DNA of 64,000 nt from Artocarpus heterophyllus. Taxonomy: Eukaryota; Streptophyta; Magnoliopsida; Rosales; Moraceae. A program made the translations under genes and the position numbers. Location of the stretch: the NCBI GenBank assembly GCA_025403435.1, contig CM046332.1, positions 1,409,530 to 1,473,529 of the forward strand, in the 5' to 3' direction. This document shows, in pieces, positions 46,492 to 57,509 of the stretch (position 1 is the first letter of the stretch; each line of letters begins with the position of its first letter). Under the pieces are notes generated by a model. That model was not told the DNA's origin. It ran no database searches and saw only the letters and a list, made by a program, of their open reading frames with translations.

Positions 46492-46858
46492 TGCCCGTTG
46501 GAGTGCCACAGTGCTACCCCACAAGTGTCATGGCTCTACGAACTTTTCCTTCATAGCGCTACGGCGCTACCTCAGAGGTGTTGCGGTGCCACGATTTTTG
46601 TACTCTACAGCGCACCCACGGGCATTGTGGCACTGTGATTTAATTCTGTTTCATCTATAACGCCGCAGCGTGCCCACACGGGCGCTGCGGCACTACAAAT
46701 ATTAGTCTGTAGCGCTGCACCACCCTCCATGGGCGCTACGACGTTGCAATTTTTGTAGCACGGCCACCCGCAGTGCTATAGCGCACCCCACGGGTACCGC
46801 AGCATTGCAAATTTTCATAGCATGGTCTGATGAGCGCCATGGCACACTCTCGCGATTA
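46492..46858 (-). repeat. GC-rich degenerate tandem array in the copia-2 leader
   Basis: About six units of roughly 55-62 bp share the pattern CACGGGCGCTGCGGCACTACAA ... TTTTTGTAGCGCTGC ... GCGCACCC in decayed form. The array lies between the copia-2 primer binding site and gag. It is GC-rich in AT-rich surroundings and full of short inverted repeats such as GTAGCGC/GCGCTAC. Confidence 0.65.
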
Positions 46859-47120
46859 TGAATTCCTTACAAAAAATTGAAAAAAAAAAATTTAAAAATT
46901 TTAATTTTTCTCACTTCGATTCAATTTTTTAACCCTTAATAACCCACAATAACACCACGGATCATTCAAAATAACAATTCCTTAATAAAAATCATGCAAG
47001 AATCATAATTCACACAAAAAATTCCAAAATTTTTCTATCCAAAAAAATTCCAAAGATAGGAAAGAAAAAGAAAACAATTTTGTTTGAAACGATCCTAATA
47101 ACCTAACATGATAATCGTTG

Positions 47121-47128
47121 TGATACCA
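47121..47128 (-). other. Primer binding site of copia-2
   Basis: The minus strand reads TGGTATCA two bases after the 5' LTR, matching the initiator-Met tRNA complement. Confidence 0.7.
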
Positions 47129-47130
47129 CT

Positions 47131-47629
47131 TGTTAAAATAATTTAATTCTAGGCATTCATAAAACTATAGAATCCTATAATAACAATACCATAATCCTAT
47201 GATCATACCATGCCAGATTATCAAAAAACTGAATATGGAATAAATACATGTATCCATGTTAGTAGTTATCGGTTCTTTTGTGGAATTATATGATGGTAGA
47301 TGAACAAGCTATTGTTTTCCTCTATTAAATCACCTTAGTTCTTCAATGGGTTCTTTCTCTTCTTGATAGAGAGAGGAAAAAGTTAGAGAATGATATGATG
47401 TCTTGGGGACCATAACCTATAATGTCTTTATATACTTTTCTATTAAAATCCCATAAAACTTAGTTGGGTTGACATTGAGTTTCCACTCATTAAACCTATT
47501 CTCAGTTAATAATTTATAGGCTTTCCATAAACGGATCACTTAAAATAACCCATTAAAATTAAATAGTCATAATATAATTGTTATATTTAAATGTTGCATA
47601 AAAAATATAGGAAACTAAATTTCTCAACA
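47131..47629 (-). repeat. 5' LTR of copia-2
   Basis: A 499-bp LTR starting TGTTAAAATAATTTAATTC and ending CTCAACA on the + strand view, collinear with 33770-34262. Confidence 0.88.
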
Positions 47630-47954
47630 TATATTATTTATCACATTTCAAATAAATAACTTGATATCCACAATATTAGTCTTTTTTTTTTTTTTTTTTG
47701 GGGTGGGTTGGGTGGGGCGAATATATCCCGAAGTATGAAAAACCATTATAAAAATCAATCCACATGCACAGCCTCCTATTATATGAAACATGGCACCACA
47801 AACAACCGATTTCACTGCTAAATTAAAATGAAATGCTAAAATGAGAAATGAAAAAAACAACACGCAAATAGGGCGCGACACATAAAACAGGATTAGTGTG
47901 ATGGGTTAGGACAAATACAATACTCTTTGGACTTTTAAGGTAAAACCGATTGCC

Positions 47955-48307
47955 TAAGAGCATGTACAACCCATAACATCAAAATAATGTAACTTTTGCA
48001 TCAAAATGGTATAATTGTTACAGCAAATAGTAACTTCATCTTCAAACTTTTACACCATTTTTAACACCAAAAAAGAATATTTTTGATATATTCTATTTCG
48101 TCTTATTTTTTTATATTATTTGTTACCAGTTCCCTACTATTTAACTATTTCACCAAAATATTGTGATGAACGGTAGCATGCTAGATTTGGCATGCTTTTG
48201 TTCATCCCATGAATTTAGCGTGAGTTTTTGGCGTCTCGTTAGAGACGACATTAATGCCAAAATGGCGTTTAACCCACAAATCTGGCATGGATTGAAGATG
48301 GTCTTAG
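47955..48307. mobile_element. MITE with TAAGAGCATG-type inverted ends
   Basis: The left end TAAGAGCATGTACAACCC matches the right end read in reverse (TAAGACCATCTTCAATCC). The length of 353 bp and these termini are typical of abundant plant MITEs. There is no coding capacity. Confidence 0.6.
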
Positions 48308-48449
48308 CAAAATTAAGTGTAAATAAATAAATAAATAAATTTTAATTAATTAATACAGTTGTTGGTAGCTTTGCTTAGTCTAAAAATAAATACACCTCAT
48401 AGTAGAGTTTAATTTTTATAATCTTTAAGTTTAAAATGAGAAAAATATG

Positions 48450-49395
48450 GGGAGTTTCTCTCTCTTCGGGTTTTCTTTGCTAGGGCTTAAGAAAATGAAC
48501 TAGTTTTTTTCTTGAAAGAGTGGCGCCGCCCCCTCTTGCTCTAGGTCCAAAGCCTAGCATTGCCTCCGGCCTGGCCGCTAGGACTTGGGCCCATGAGAGG
48601 GGGAGGCCATTCTAGTATGGGCGAGCTTAAGAGGAATCTTGGGGCGAAGGAAGGACATCTCAACTGCCACGGTTAGAGGGTAGAGGCATCGGTGGTTTTT
48701 TGGGCCACTGAAGCAAGGGGGAGATCTTTTTAGCGACCAACGACAAAGCTCTTGGAGAGGGTGCCCAAGAAACATTGCATGCAATAGAGTGGGGAGACAG
48801 ATCTGGTCGCACCAAAGGGAGGACGATGGAGGGAGAAGAGAGTAGCAAGGAGAGAAGGTGGCTGACAGTGACGAAGATCTGGCGTGTGTAGGGGAAAGGG
48901 CAACGACGAATGGCTTCTTGTGGTGGATGGGGCTTGTTGTGGAGAAGGCCAACCCACAATCGGTCGAAGACAGGAGAAGCAATGGTGCGATGGCAGTGGG
49001 CCTTGATCAGTTGTGGGATTACCTCTTTTTTTGTTTTGTTTGTATTTGTTGGGTTATGTATGTAAAAAAAAAAAAACAAAGGAGAAGGTATTCCCTCCTC
49101 TGGTTGTACTTAATATGTCTCATCTGTCAGCTAACAACAGAATGTGATTAGATGTCTAACTAGACTTTAGTCTAAGCCTTATCGTATATACCTTAATTAA
49201 GAAGGGTTTTCAAACTGAGCTTTGGACGAGCCTTTTTGTTTGCATCAAGAGGCATTTTCCTTCTGGGTCTTGATACTTAAATTCAGTCCCATACTTGTGA
49301 GATTGAATTCTTTCCTTCTGGATGGTTACATGCGTCTGACTACGTATTTTTCTTAAGTCTTTTATGAAAGTTACCTGTTTCAAAACAAAAAGGGG
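48450..49395 (+). mobile_element. Retroposon-like segment (possible internally deleted LINE)
   Basis: A GC-rich stretch (48520-49020) resembling a LINE 5' region is followed by an A-run (49064-49079) and a second part that ends TTTATGAAAGTTACCTGTTTCAAAACAAAAA near 49392, like the 3' end of plant L1 elements. Open frames on the minus strand here (48578-49079) overlap in three phases and have no domain, so they are not called genes. The family is not confirmed. Confidence 0.35.
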
Positions 49396-51785
49396 GGAAA
49401 TGTATTAGTAATTAATTGGACAGGGGAAAAAACCTCTTTGAGGAAGTCTTGTCCTTTTAAAAAAAGTAGGAAGTCGTGTCCTTTTAAAAAGAGTATGTTT
49501 CCGTCTTAGATTAAGGAAGCAAAACTAGTTTTCCTTTGCCTATCAATTCACAATCTTTGAATTGGTTGAAAAAGGTAGAGATCTCCACTTAAATAAATCT
49601 TCAATTTCTATACCTAGAAAAACTCCTCCACGATATGATATATAAATAGTTATCTTAAATCTATAGCATCTTGGTCAATCACAATCTTGGAATATTAAAA
49701 AAAAAAAAAAAACTAAAAAGGTATCTTAGATTACAAGGATACACATACTTACATTATGTATATATGAATATAATATTATGGATGTCCTAACTCAATTAAA
49801 ATAATCCCTTCAATTAAAATAAAACAGAGAATGCAATGAAACGCTATTAATTTAAAAATAAACAAAATTCTTCACTTGGAAAAAGATTGGGAGATGCTAA
49901 ATAAGAAGTCCAACCTATGAGATGAGACATAAAACGTGGAACAAATCATTAAGTGCCATATAAACAATGGCAGTTGAACTTTCCATTTAGGTGATTATGT
50001 CATGTCGTTGCTTTTTACCTTAATAATTCCCAATAAGGATTTTTGTTACGTTTTGTGGGGTCCATTAATCCTAGGGTCGGTTCCATATTCTATTCAATTG
50101 GCCCCAACATTTCTCATGTTGTGTTGTGTTAATTTGCGACCTCCCACGTTACAGACTTCTATGAGGTCCCACGTCTTGCATGACTCATTAAAGTGACCTA
50201 TCATGGCTATGTATACAATATATACACACATATATATTGGGTTTTTCTAGATCTATATGTAGGGATGGGACCTCAAACAAGTGAATAATAATAATAATAA
50301 TAATAATGATAATACATCTCATTATAACCATTGAACGTAATATTTATGCTAAAATTACCTTACATATTTGTTTTTGAATGATTAAATTTTTTTATTGTTA
50401 TGCGGCCATCTAACATTGAGGGACATTAAAGATACCTAAAAATCTTTAGATAACTAATGGTTTATTTGATGCACAGATTTAGAATAATGTGGTTTAAAAC
50501 TTTATGATTTAAACTGTGGATTCTAAACTATATAGTTAAAACGGTGATTTTGAACTGACATTTGAAATGTAAAGGTTTAATAAAAAAAAAACATCACATG
50601 AACTTTAAAATGGGAATCATTGTTTGGAAAACTATGGTTTATGAAAAAAAAAAAAAAAACAAAGAGAATGAGAATAGTTTTTACTGTAGAAAATGTTCCA
50701 AACTATATGAACTTGAGGGGGATTGGGTTAAAGTTTAGATTTTGAGGTTCAAGCCGTTTTAAAACCATCTTCGTATTTTAAACTTGCCTTAATTATTACT
50801 CTAACAAATACTAATTTAAACTACCTTTATAGTTTGAATTGTCTTAAACAGTTTTAAACCTACATACTAAAGGCCTATAATTTTTTTAGGGTTACGTCAA
50901 TCAAATATGAGTGTTTTGTTTAAAGTCTATCATATTATGTTTTTTTTTTCCTACATATTACATCCAAAGGACCTTCAACCGAAAATACTATAAAAACCCT
51001 ATATAATATATATATTGGCTAATTCCTTCTCTTTTAATTTCTTTTTTCTAAAAAAAAAAATAATTTAAGTAGAACATTACTTTATACTCTATGGAACGAA
51101 AAGAGGAATTAGCGTGAAGTATGGTCGCAACCACATTATTCTTCCATTTTTGCTTGTTATAAATGTGACTTGTCCCAATTATTGATGTACTCTTGTTTCT
51201 TCTTTATTGCTATTCTAGTTATTGTATTGAGTAGTAACACTTGTCCTTTTGCAAATTTACAAGTTTCCTGTCCAAAGAGAAGAACATTTATCATTAGTTC
51301 CTGACTTTTTGAGCAACCGACGTAGCGCAAATTAATGAGGACAGGTAGTTGAAAGAAATCATTTATTATTCATATGCATTTTATATATCGAGAAATAGTT
51401 TTCAATGTTCATACGACTCTTATGGGATAATCACATGAAGAGATTACGATATTATAAGGCTTGCATTAAATTTGTTTCGTTTCTGTAATTAAATCTTGGT
51501 TGACGTGGATCATAATATCTATATGGATATTATATATTTTTAAATTAAAAAAATCGAGACGTGTAAAACTATTAATAAAAGTTGTACTATTAAAATCTTC
51601 AGAGTAGGTAAGTTTAGGGAATAGAATATAAAATAATCTTTCCCCAAAAAAAAAAAAAAAACCATTCATGTTAAGTTCTGCCATCCGCCTAATGGTCAGC
51701 ACTTTGACTAAAAATTCAATTCTGCAAATTATTTCTCAACAAAGAATATTGAATACAACCACAATAAATTTGAACCAAACTAGTT
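49396..51785. other. AT-rich intergenic DNA
   Basis: No gene seen. (AAT)n microsatellite at 50285-50311; A tracts at 49698-49712 and 50645-50659. The stretch 50450-50880 contains several TTTAAAC/GTTTAAA blocks, perhaps decayed MITEs. Confidence 0.55.
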
Positions 51786-52030
51786 AAGGCATGTTAGATT
51801 CTAGTATTTGAGTAGAGTATTTGAATAAAGATTTAGAGTATGTTTGTTTCGGTTTTCAAATTATGGTTTGAATTATTTTGCTACAGTATTTTCTCTCAGA
51901 AAAATTTAAATCTTCATTTAAATACTATACTCAAATACTCGTACCAAACGCACCCTTAAATTTTTATGAGAGAAAATACTATAGCAAAATGATTCGAACC
52001 GTGATTTAAATATCCAACCAAACTGGCCCT
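51786..52030. mobile_element. Nested pair of M1 MITEs
   Basis: An outer copy (CATGTTAGATTCTAGTATTTG ... ATATCCAACCAAACTGGCCC) is interrupted at 51835-51956 by a second copy in inverted orientation (TATGTTTGTTTCGG ... CGTACCAAACGCACCC). Removing the insert rejoins AAAGATTTA with AATTTTTATGAGAG, as in the copy at 54781. Confidence 0.6.
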
Positions 52031-54332
52031 TCTATTTTATATTTTAATTTTTGATGAAGGGATCTTTTATAGATGGGAGGCATGAGATTTGTTTTTGTTT
52101 TCCTCATCCAGCTTCTTGCAAACCAAACGATTTTCTTCACAACATCTTCTCGCTTCAAGTATCGTTTGAGTGGCACTACGAGTTCAATAATGTACTTTTG
52201 GTGTTGGACAAAAATTGTGTCATGCAATATCTAAAGACAATACATCAAATTATTAAAATTAATATATATATATGCACATGACAAAAATGGTAAAAAAAAA
52301 ATTACTGTTCTTATTCACTTGACCGTATTTAATTTCTATTGAAAAGCGATTTTTAAGTTAATCAAAATTCCATAGTGACATGAGGTATAAACTATGTGGT
52401 ATTATTACCATGCAGTAGCATAATTTAAAGTTTTACCTTCACATGTTGAAGAACTCTAACAGAGGGAAGGAAAAAAAAAAAGAGCAATTTAACTTACCAA
52501 AGTTTTTCCCCCCTATTGAACTCCCTACTAATTTTCTAGGAATTACAATTTCTCAACTCAATTTACCAAAGTAGCATCCAGCTATTCATAGCAAACTTCT
52601 TCATGAGAATATATGGTACAGAGTACATACAACCACAATTGAGCAAAATAAATAGATAAATAGCAAACCACCAATATGGTAGTGGTAGGTTGTTGCAGGC
52701 ATAGTTTAGCGATAAAACCATACCTAGCTTTACGCTGAGGTAAAAAGTTTGAATCCCTCATCTTCAAGTTTCTAAAAAATAAAAGATAAAATGTCGTAGC
52801 TGTAGCAGATGATGGAGGACCTAACAAGACTCTTTCATCATCTAACACTTAAGAATGGGAAACTTACAAGAATGCCCCGAAATTCTCCAACTTATTAAAA
52901 TGTCCTCTTATAAACCACTTATTAAAATTGCTCATTTATTAAAAATTAGTAATTTATTATAAGTCTAAGTTACCCTCTGTTTTTATTCACTCGTGAGGAA
53001 TAGAGAGAGAATTAGGGTTTTTAATTTTTGAGATTGAATTATAATGGGTAAAATAATAAATGTATAACTAATATTTTAAAAAATAAAATCAAAAAAGGTA
53101 TCCTTTTAAAAGTAAAAAAGATGAGGATCTTTTTAATAAAAGACATGCATAAAATGTTATTTTATGTAATTTTTTCGTAAAGAATCGATTCCTATTATCC
53201 ACACTGAAGCTTGAAATATACCCCTTATCTATTTAATTTTAGATTCTCTAAATATTAGTTGATGAAAATATGGTAGTTTTTCTTTTTGTTTAACCCGTGA
53301 TCCTAGTAGATTGCAAAATAACCGATGGACTGAATGTGTGAAAACATCACTGATCTTTTATTTATTTATTTATTTATTGAGCAATCAAAAAAATATGTAG
53401 CTCTGAAGTCAAAAGAGAAATCCCTCGACATCCATTGATACCTAGCTCGTGACAACTCATGTGACATGCAAAAGTACGGTAGTATTAATCACGCACGATG
53501 ACATGGCGACATGTGTATTTTTTTGTCCATCTTTGCCGGCGTATGCAGTTATGATTGGGGTGCCCTAAAAAAGGGATTTACCCCATTTTAAGGGATAGAT
53601 ATGGACTAAATTGGAGAAGGGCACCAAACAAGATTCCTGATTTTCTCTCTCCCTGCTTCTGACTAAACTAAACCCCACGACCCCAAGCACCAAGTCAGCC
53701 TCAGTCCACTTTCCACAAACCCCACGCCTCCACCAATTGACTAGGGAATGCCTTCTTTGAATTGAAATTGAAAGCACAAAAAAATAAAAATAAAACGCAT
53801 ACTTAACAAGATCACTCCCATGTTGCCCTTACTCAAAACATCCTCACCAAAGAAAAAAAAAAAAAGGCTTCAAAAGAATCAAAACCCACCAACCTTTAAT
53901 CAATTCTCAATTTAATATTCACCAACAATAAATTCAATGTTCATTTGTCATACCAACAACAACAATAATTCCAAACTGCAAAAATAGATTTTGCTTCTAG
54001 TTTCTGTTTTTTTCTTTTTTTTCCCAGTAAAAAAGGAGGGGAAATCAGATATTACAATAAAAACAAAAGATAACAACACTATATGATTTCTGTATTTTTT
54101 TTTCTTTTTCCTTTTTCCTCTCTAACATATGGGTGTGAAGGAGAAGGAAAAAAAACACCCAAGTCTATATCCCCCAATAACAATAAAGGAATTAATAAAA
54201 CAACCCCTTGACTAATCAAACAAAGCCTGTTTGATGAAGATTTTCTAATACCCTTTTGTCCATGTACCAAAAAAAAAAAAAAAAAAAGAACACTTTGGAC
54301 ACAAAATTTTTCCCAAGTGCTACAAATATTGC
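52031..54332. other. Intergenic DNA between MITEs and the HD-Zip gene
   Basis: AT-rich, with (TTTA)n at 53357-53380 and an inverted repeat GGTGCCCT...AGGGCACC at 53549-53625. The last 200-350 bp probably contain the HD-Zip 3' UTR (minus strand). No other gene is supported. Confidence 0.5.
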
Positions 54333-56878
54333 TTATGTTGGTTGGGCATGAGAAAATGGATAAAACTTTGGCCTATTAAGGGGAAACCCACCAACTACTT
54401 TTGAGTCATTAGTATTATTGTTGGAATTAGTACTCATGTTTGTGGTGGCAGCGGCAGCAGCAGTGGCAGTGGCGGCAGCAGCGGCTGCGGTTGCGGTGGC
54501 GGTGGTTACGACGCGCTCACAGGAGGGACACATGGTGAGAGTGGTGGCCGGCAATTGCATGTAAAAGGGGTTTGAGGTCTTCAAAGCTCTCAGCTCTTGA
54601 AGCTCCTTGTGAAGCCTTCTGTTCTCTTCTGTTAGTGTCTCACAGCACCTCTTTAAGTATTCACAGTCCACCTCCGTTTGCTTCAATTTTGTCCTGCAAA
54701 TCGCCAAGGCTGAGATTTCAACAAACTTGCGGGACCTTTTAAAAAAAGGACACATCACAAGAAAAATCTCAGAACAATCTTAGGGTTCGTTTGATTTAAG
54801 TATTTAAATGAAAATTTAAATTTTTATAAAAGAAAATACTATAACAAAATAATTTAAACCGTAATTCAAATATCCAACTAAACAGACCCTTAATCTCTTA
54901 GAAAAAGAACCAAAGACATAACAATCTCACTACCAGAAAAGATTTCCATCTTCATTTAACACTCGTGGAATTTTGAAAATAATTTAAAATAAAATAAATT
55001 AAAAACAGAGATCAAATCCATATAATAATAATTATTATTTTTCTTCAAGGATATTTAAATTCTAAAACTCATCATTAAAAACATGTCCGACCAAATTAAG
55101 CCTGCAATCACGACAAAAACACATAATATGATAACCGTTTGGAGCCACGATTCAAACCGTCAGTTTCGGTTTAAACTCAATTTTCAACAATATTTTCGTA
55201 GTGGTTCCATCACTTAATTTTCACCACAAACTTAATTATAAACAATATAAAGCTCTCTCTATAATAACAATAAAAAAAATACTACAATAAAAATAGTTCC
55301 CGTTTCTAATTCCCACCACCCTTTCAAACACCCTTTTAAGTTTAATCTTATTTCCCAAACCACCTATATACAGAACGTGTGTATATATATTATGCATATA
55401 AAATGTACACCTTGCTCTTCTGTTCTGGAACCAAACTTCAACTTGGCGAGGACGGAGGTTGAGTTGTTTGGCTAGAGCCAGCTTCTGCTTCTGCAAAACC
55501 CCAGAAATAAATAAATGAATAAATAAATGAATAAATATATGTTACAACATTTTCTTTTCTTTTTCATTTCAATTGATATATATCTCCATGAGATTTTTCT
55601 CTCTCTCTATATATATATATACTTACAGGATTGAGAGTATTGTGTTCTTTGAAGCTTTCTTCAAGAAAAGCAGATTGGTCCTTGGACAGCCTGAGCTTCT
55701 TTCTGTTTCCGCCGTTTGCCTCGTCCTCGTCGCTCGCTCTCGAATTCGAATTCCTCTCTCCTTCCCCTTCAGAAACATACTGATCTCTTTTGTTATTGTT
55801 GTTGTTGTTGCTGTCGTTGTTTTTGTTGTTGTTGTTGTTACTGTACAAGCACATCTCCATCCGAAACGACGACGCTCCGCTGTTCGAGTTCGGCGACGAC
55901 CCTTCCTCCGCCGCCTCTTCCATCGCCACCGCAGCTGCCGTTACTTTCGGTATCCTGTTCAGTTTCAGCCCACCACCACCGCCGCACTCTGTAACAAGTA
56001 TTTTTTAAAAAAAATGATACAGATTTTTTAAAAAAAAAAAAGATAAGGTCTCCTATTTAAATTAAAAAACTTGAAGAATATATAATTAATGTTCTTTTAG
56101 GACCCAAATGAGAGAAAATATGCAAATACAATATACATACAATTTTTTATATAAGTGGTAAAATGTGACCCTTTTTCACTAGTAAAGTTCTCCTTTGCTT
56201 GGGTAAAAGCAAATTCTTCCAACCGATCTTATTTTTATCAAAATTTATTGAGAAATGTAAAATATTGTTGTATAATCTCACCCCCCCAAAAAAAATAAAA
56301 AGAAAAAGAAACCAAACCCATCATATGCTTATTTTCGTTAAAAGAAAAAAGAAAGAAATTCGCATAAAAAAAAATCACCCTTTTTAAAGCAAAAGAGTAG
56401 TTCATATTTCCTACTATTTTTAGTAAAGTAATGCAAAAATAGTCACAAAATCTCACTGTAAAAATTCAAAAAAAAAAAAAGAAAAATAAATAATTTAATC
56501 TGATCTGAAAGTCTCACTATTGTCGGTGTGAGACCAAGGGAAGCCATGGGTGGAGGTGGTTCGAGGAACCGGAGAGAGAGGAAGAAGATCCAACTGAACC
56601 GGAGAGGAATTAGCAGACTTGTCGTTTCCATTATTATTCTCAATCTGTGCAATACCAACGACGTCGTTTCTAATCCCCTGCTCCATCTTCTGCTGTTCTT
56701 TCTGCTCTAGTTCCTCCGGTTCCTTTTGCTCTTCTCCATCCTCTCCGGTACCACTTCTACATGGGCCGATCGACAAGTCCATGCAAAACGCAGAACCCTT
56801 GTTGTCGTTCCCTCGCCGGTGCTTCTCCAAGAACCCAAAGGGCTTTGGAGGGTCTCCTAGGCTTAAGCCAAGCTCCAT
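54333..56878 (-). CDS. HAT14: HD-Zip class II transcription factor, HAT14-like (4 exons, 387 aa)
   Basis: Exons on the minus strand are 56878-56518, 55988-55627, 55490-55411 and 54693-54333, joining to 387 codons plus TAA with GT-AG introns. The N-terminus [14 protein letters not shown] carries an LxLxL repression (EAR) motif. Two Asn runs (about 171-186) and an acidic stretch precede the homeodomain (about 213-273). Its third helix reads [12 protein letters not shown] (257-268) and is split by intron 3. The leucine zipper follows with Leu at 281, 288, 295 and 302. [20 protein letters not shown] (310-329) contains the CPSCE motif that defines class II. An Ala/Thr run (331-352) and FYPFSHAQP end the protein. 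Family members are nuclear repressors in shade, auxin and polarity responses and often repress their own genes. The start is the only ATG that gives the EAR motif. Confidence 0.93.
54781..54893. mobile_element. M1 MITE in intron 3 of the HD-Zip gene
   Basis: TTAGGGTTCGTTTGATTTAAG at the left and CCAACTAAACAGACCCTTAA at the right form imperfect inverted ends (AGGGTTCGTTTG against AGGGTCTGTTTA). The interior matches copies at 27762 and 51786. The termini resemble hAT-type MITEs. Confidence 0.6.
55135..55345. mobile_element. Second MITE-like repeat (family M2) in intron 3
   Basis: CCGTTTGGAGCCACGATTC ... CACCCTTTCAAACACCC; the interior TAGTGGTTCCA...CACAAACTTAATTATAAACA is shared with 60247-60419. 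Two such elements thus sit in one 717-bp intron. Confidence 0.45.
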
Positions 56879-56936
56879 GAATTCATATGAAGAGAGTCAA
56901 AAAGATAGAAAAAATGGGTAGAGTGAGAAAGTAAAG

Positions 56937-56953
56937 AGAGAGAGAGAGAGAGA
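56937..56953. repeat. (GA)n/(CT)n tract in the HD-Zip leader
   Basis: On the minus strand a CT-rich run lies between the TATA box and the ATG, a common feature of plant 5' leaders. Confidence 0.8.
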
Positions 56954-56989
56954 CTCAAATGGGTATTTTGGACTGAAGCAACCAGAGAG

Positions 56990-57000
56990 TCTTTTATAGA
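56990..57000 (-). promoter_or_regulatory. Probable TATA box of the HD-Zip gene
   Basis: The minus strand reads CTCTATAAAAGACTC-like sequence with TATAAAAG at about 56992-56999. It lies 114 bp before the ATG, predicting a leader of about 80-90 nt. Confidence 0.65.
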
Positions 57001-57509
57001 GGTAACGATAATAATAAATATTTTCATCTGTCAAAATATTACAAAGCAGACGAGACACCTACAAGTAACCCTTTTTTACTTTTTTTTTTAATTATTATTT
57101 TGTCCAGGAATGTTATTGAGTTTCCTTTTTCCTTCTTCTTCTTTTTTTTTTTTTTTTAATTTTGGTCTTGTGTAATTCATTATTATTGTTATTATTATGA
57201 CTTCATTCCATAATTATTTTGCTAAGTGGGCAACCAGTTTGACCGACAACCCTCGCCAGGGTTGACAAACACACGTGAAAGCCTATTTTTGTTAGGGTGA
57301 GAAAAATAAAATAAAATAAAATGGAAAAATAGAGCTAAAAAATTAAGGGGAAAAATGGAAAAAGATTGTTGAAATTTTAAAAGGGGGCCCACATTCTCAC
57401 ACTTATCCATAGCGCGTGACTGTCAGTCATAGGGAAGGGACCGCAGGGAGGGGCTGATCTTAAGTGCCAATTATTGGCTTTTTCTTTTTCACTAGTTCTT
57501 CATTTGTTT
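57001..57509 (-). promoter_or_regulatory. Upstream region of the HD-Zip gene
   Basis: It contains a G-box core CACGTG at 57272-57277 and a 13-bp near-palindrome GCCAATTATTGGC at 57466-57478 whose core CAATTATTG is an HD-Zip type binding site. T tracts lie at 57077-57090 and 57142-57158. The foldback element at 57510 forms the outer border. The functional role of each site is inferred from sequence alone. Confidence 0.5.

Larger units (their letters stand above)
33770..47629 (-). mobile_element. Ty1/copia element copia-2, interrupted by copia-1b
   Basis: LTRs of about 0.5 kb lie at 33770-34262 (3') and 47131-47629 (5'), both in minus orientation. The polypurine tract (TTCAAGTGGGAGAT on the minus strand) adjoins the 3' LTR. 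The primer binding site (TGGTATCA) adjoins the 5' LTR. A 7.7-kb copia-1b element is inserted in the leader upstream of gag (38560-46261). Without it copia-2 is about 6.15 kb including deletions. Flanking pentamers TAAAT (33765-33769) and TATAT (47630-47634) agree in four of five bases. Confidence 0.85.

Noticed and set aside
46492..46858. GC-rich tandem array considered as a centromeric or subtelomeric satellite
   Set aside because: It has only about six units and lies inside the copia-2 leader between primer site and gag.
48578..49079. Three overlapping minus-strand frames and one plus-strand frame
   Set aside because: They are open in several phases because the sequence is GC-rich; none has a domain.
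55573..56031. Plus-strand frames of 152, 92 and 72 codons opposite HD-Zip exon 2
   Set aside because: They are antisense to the Asn-run exon, low complexity (Val/Leu/Cys/Phe runs) and cross the intron boundaries.
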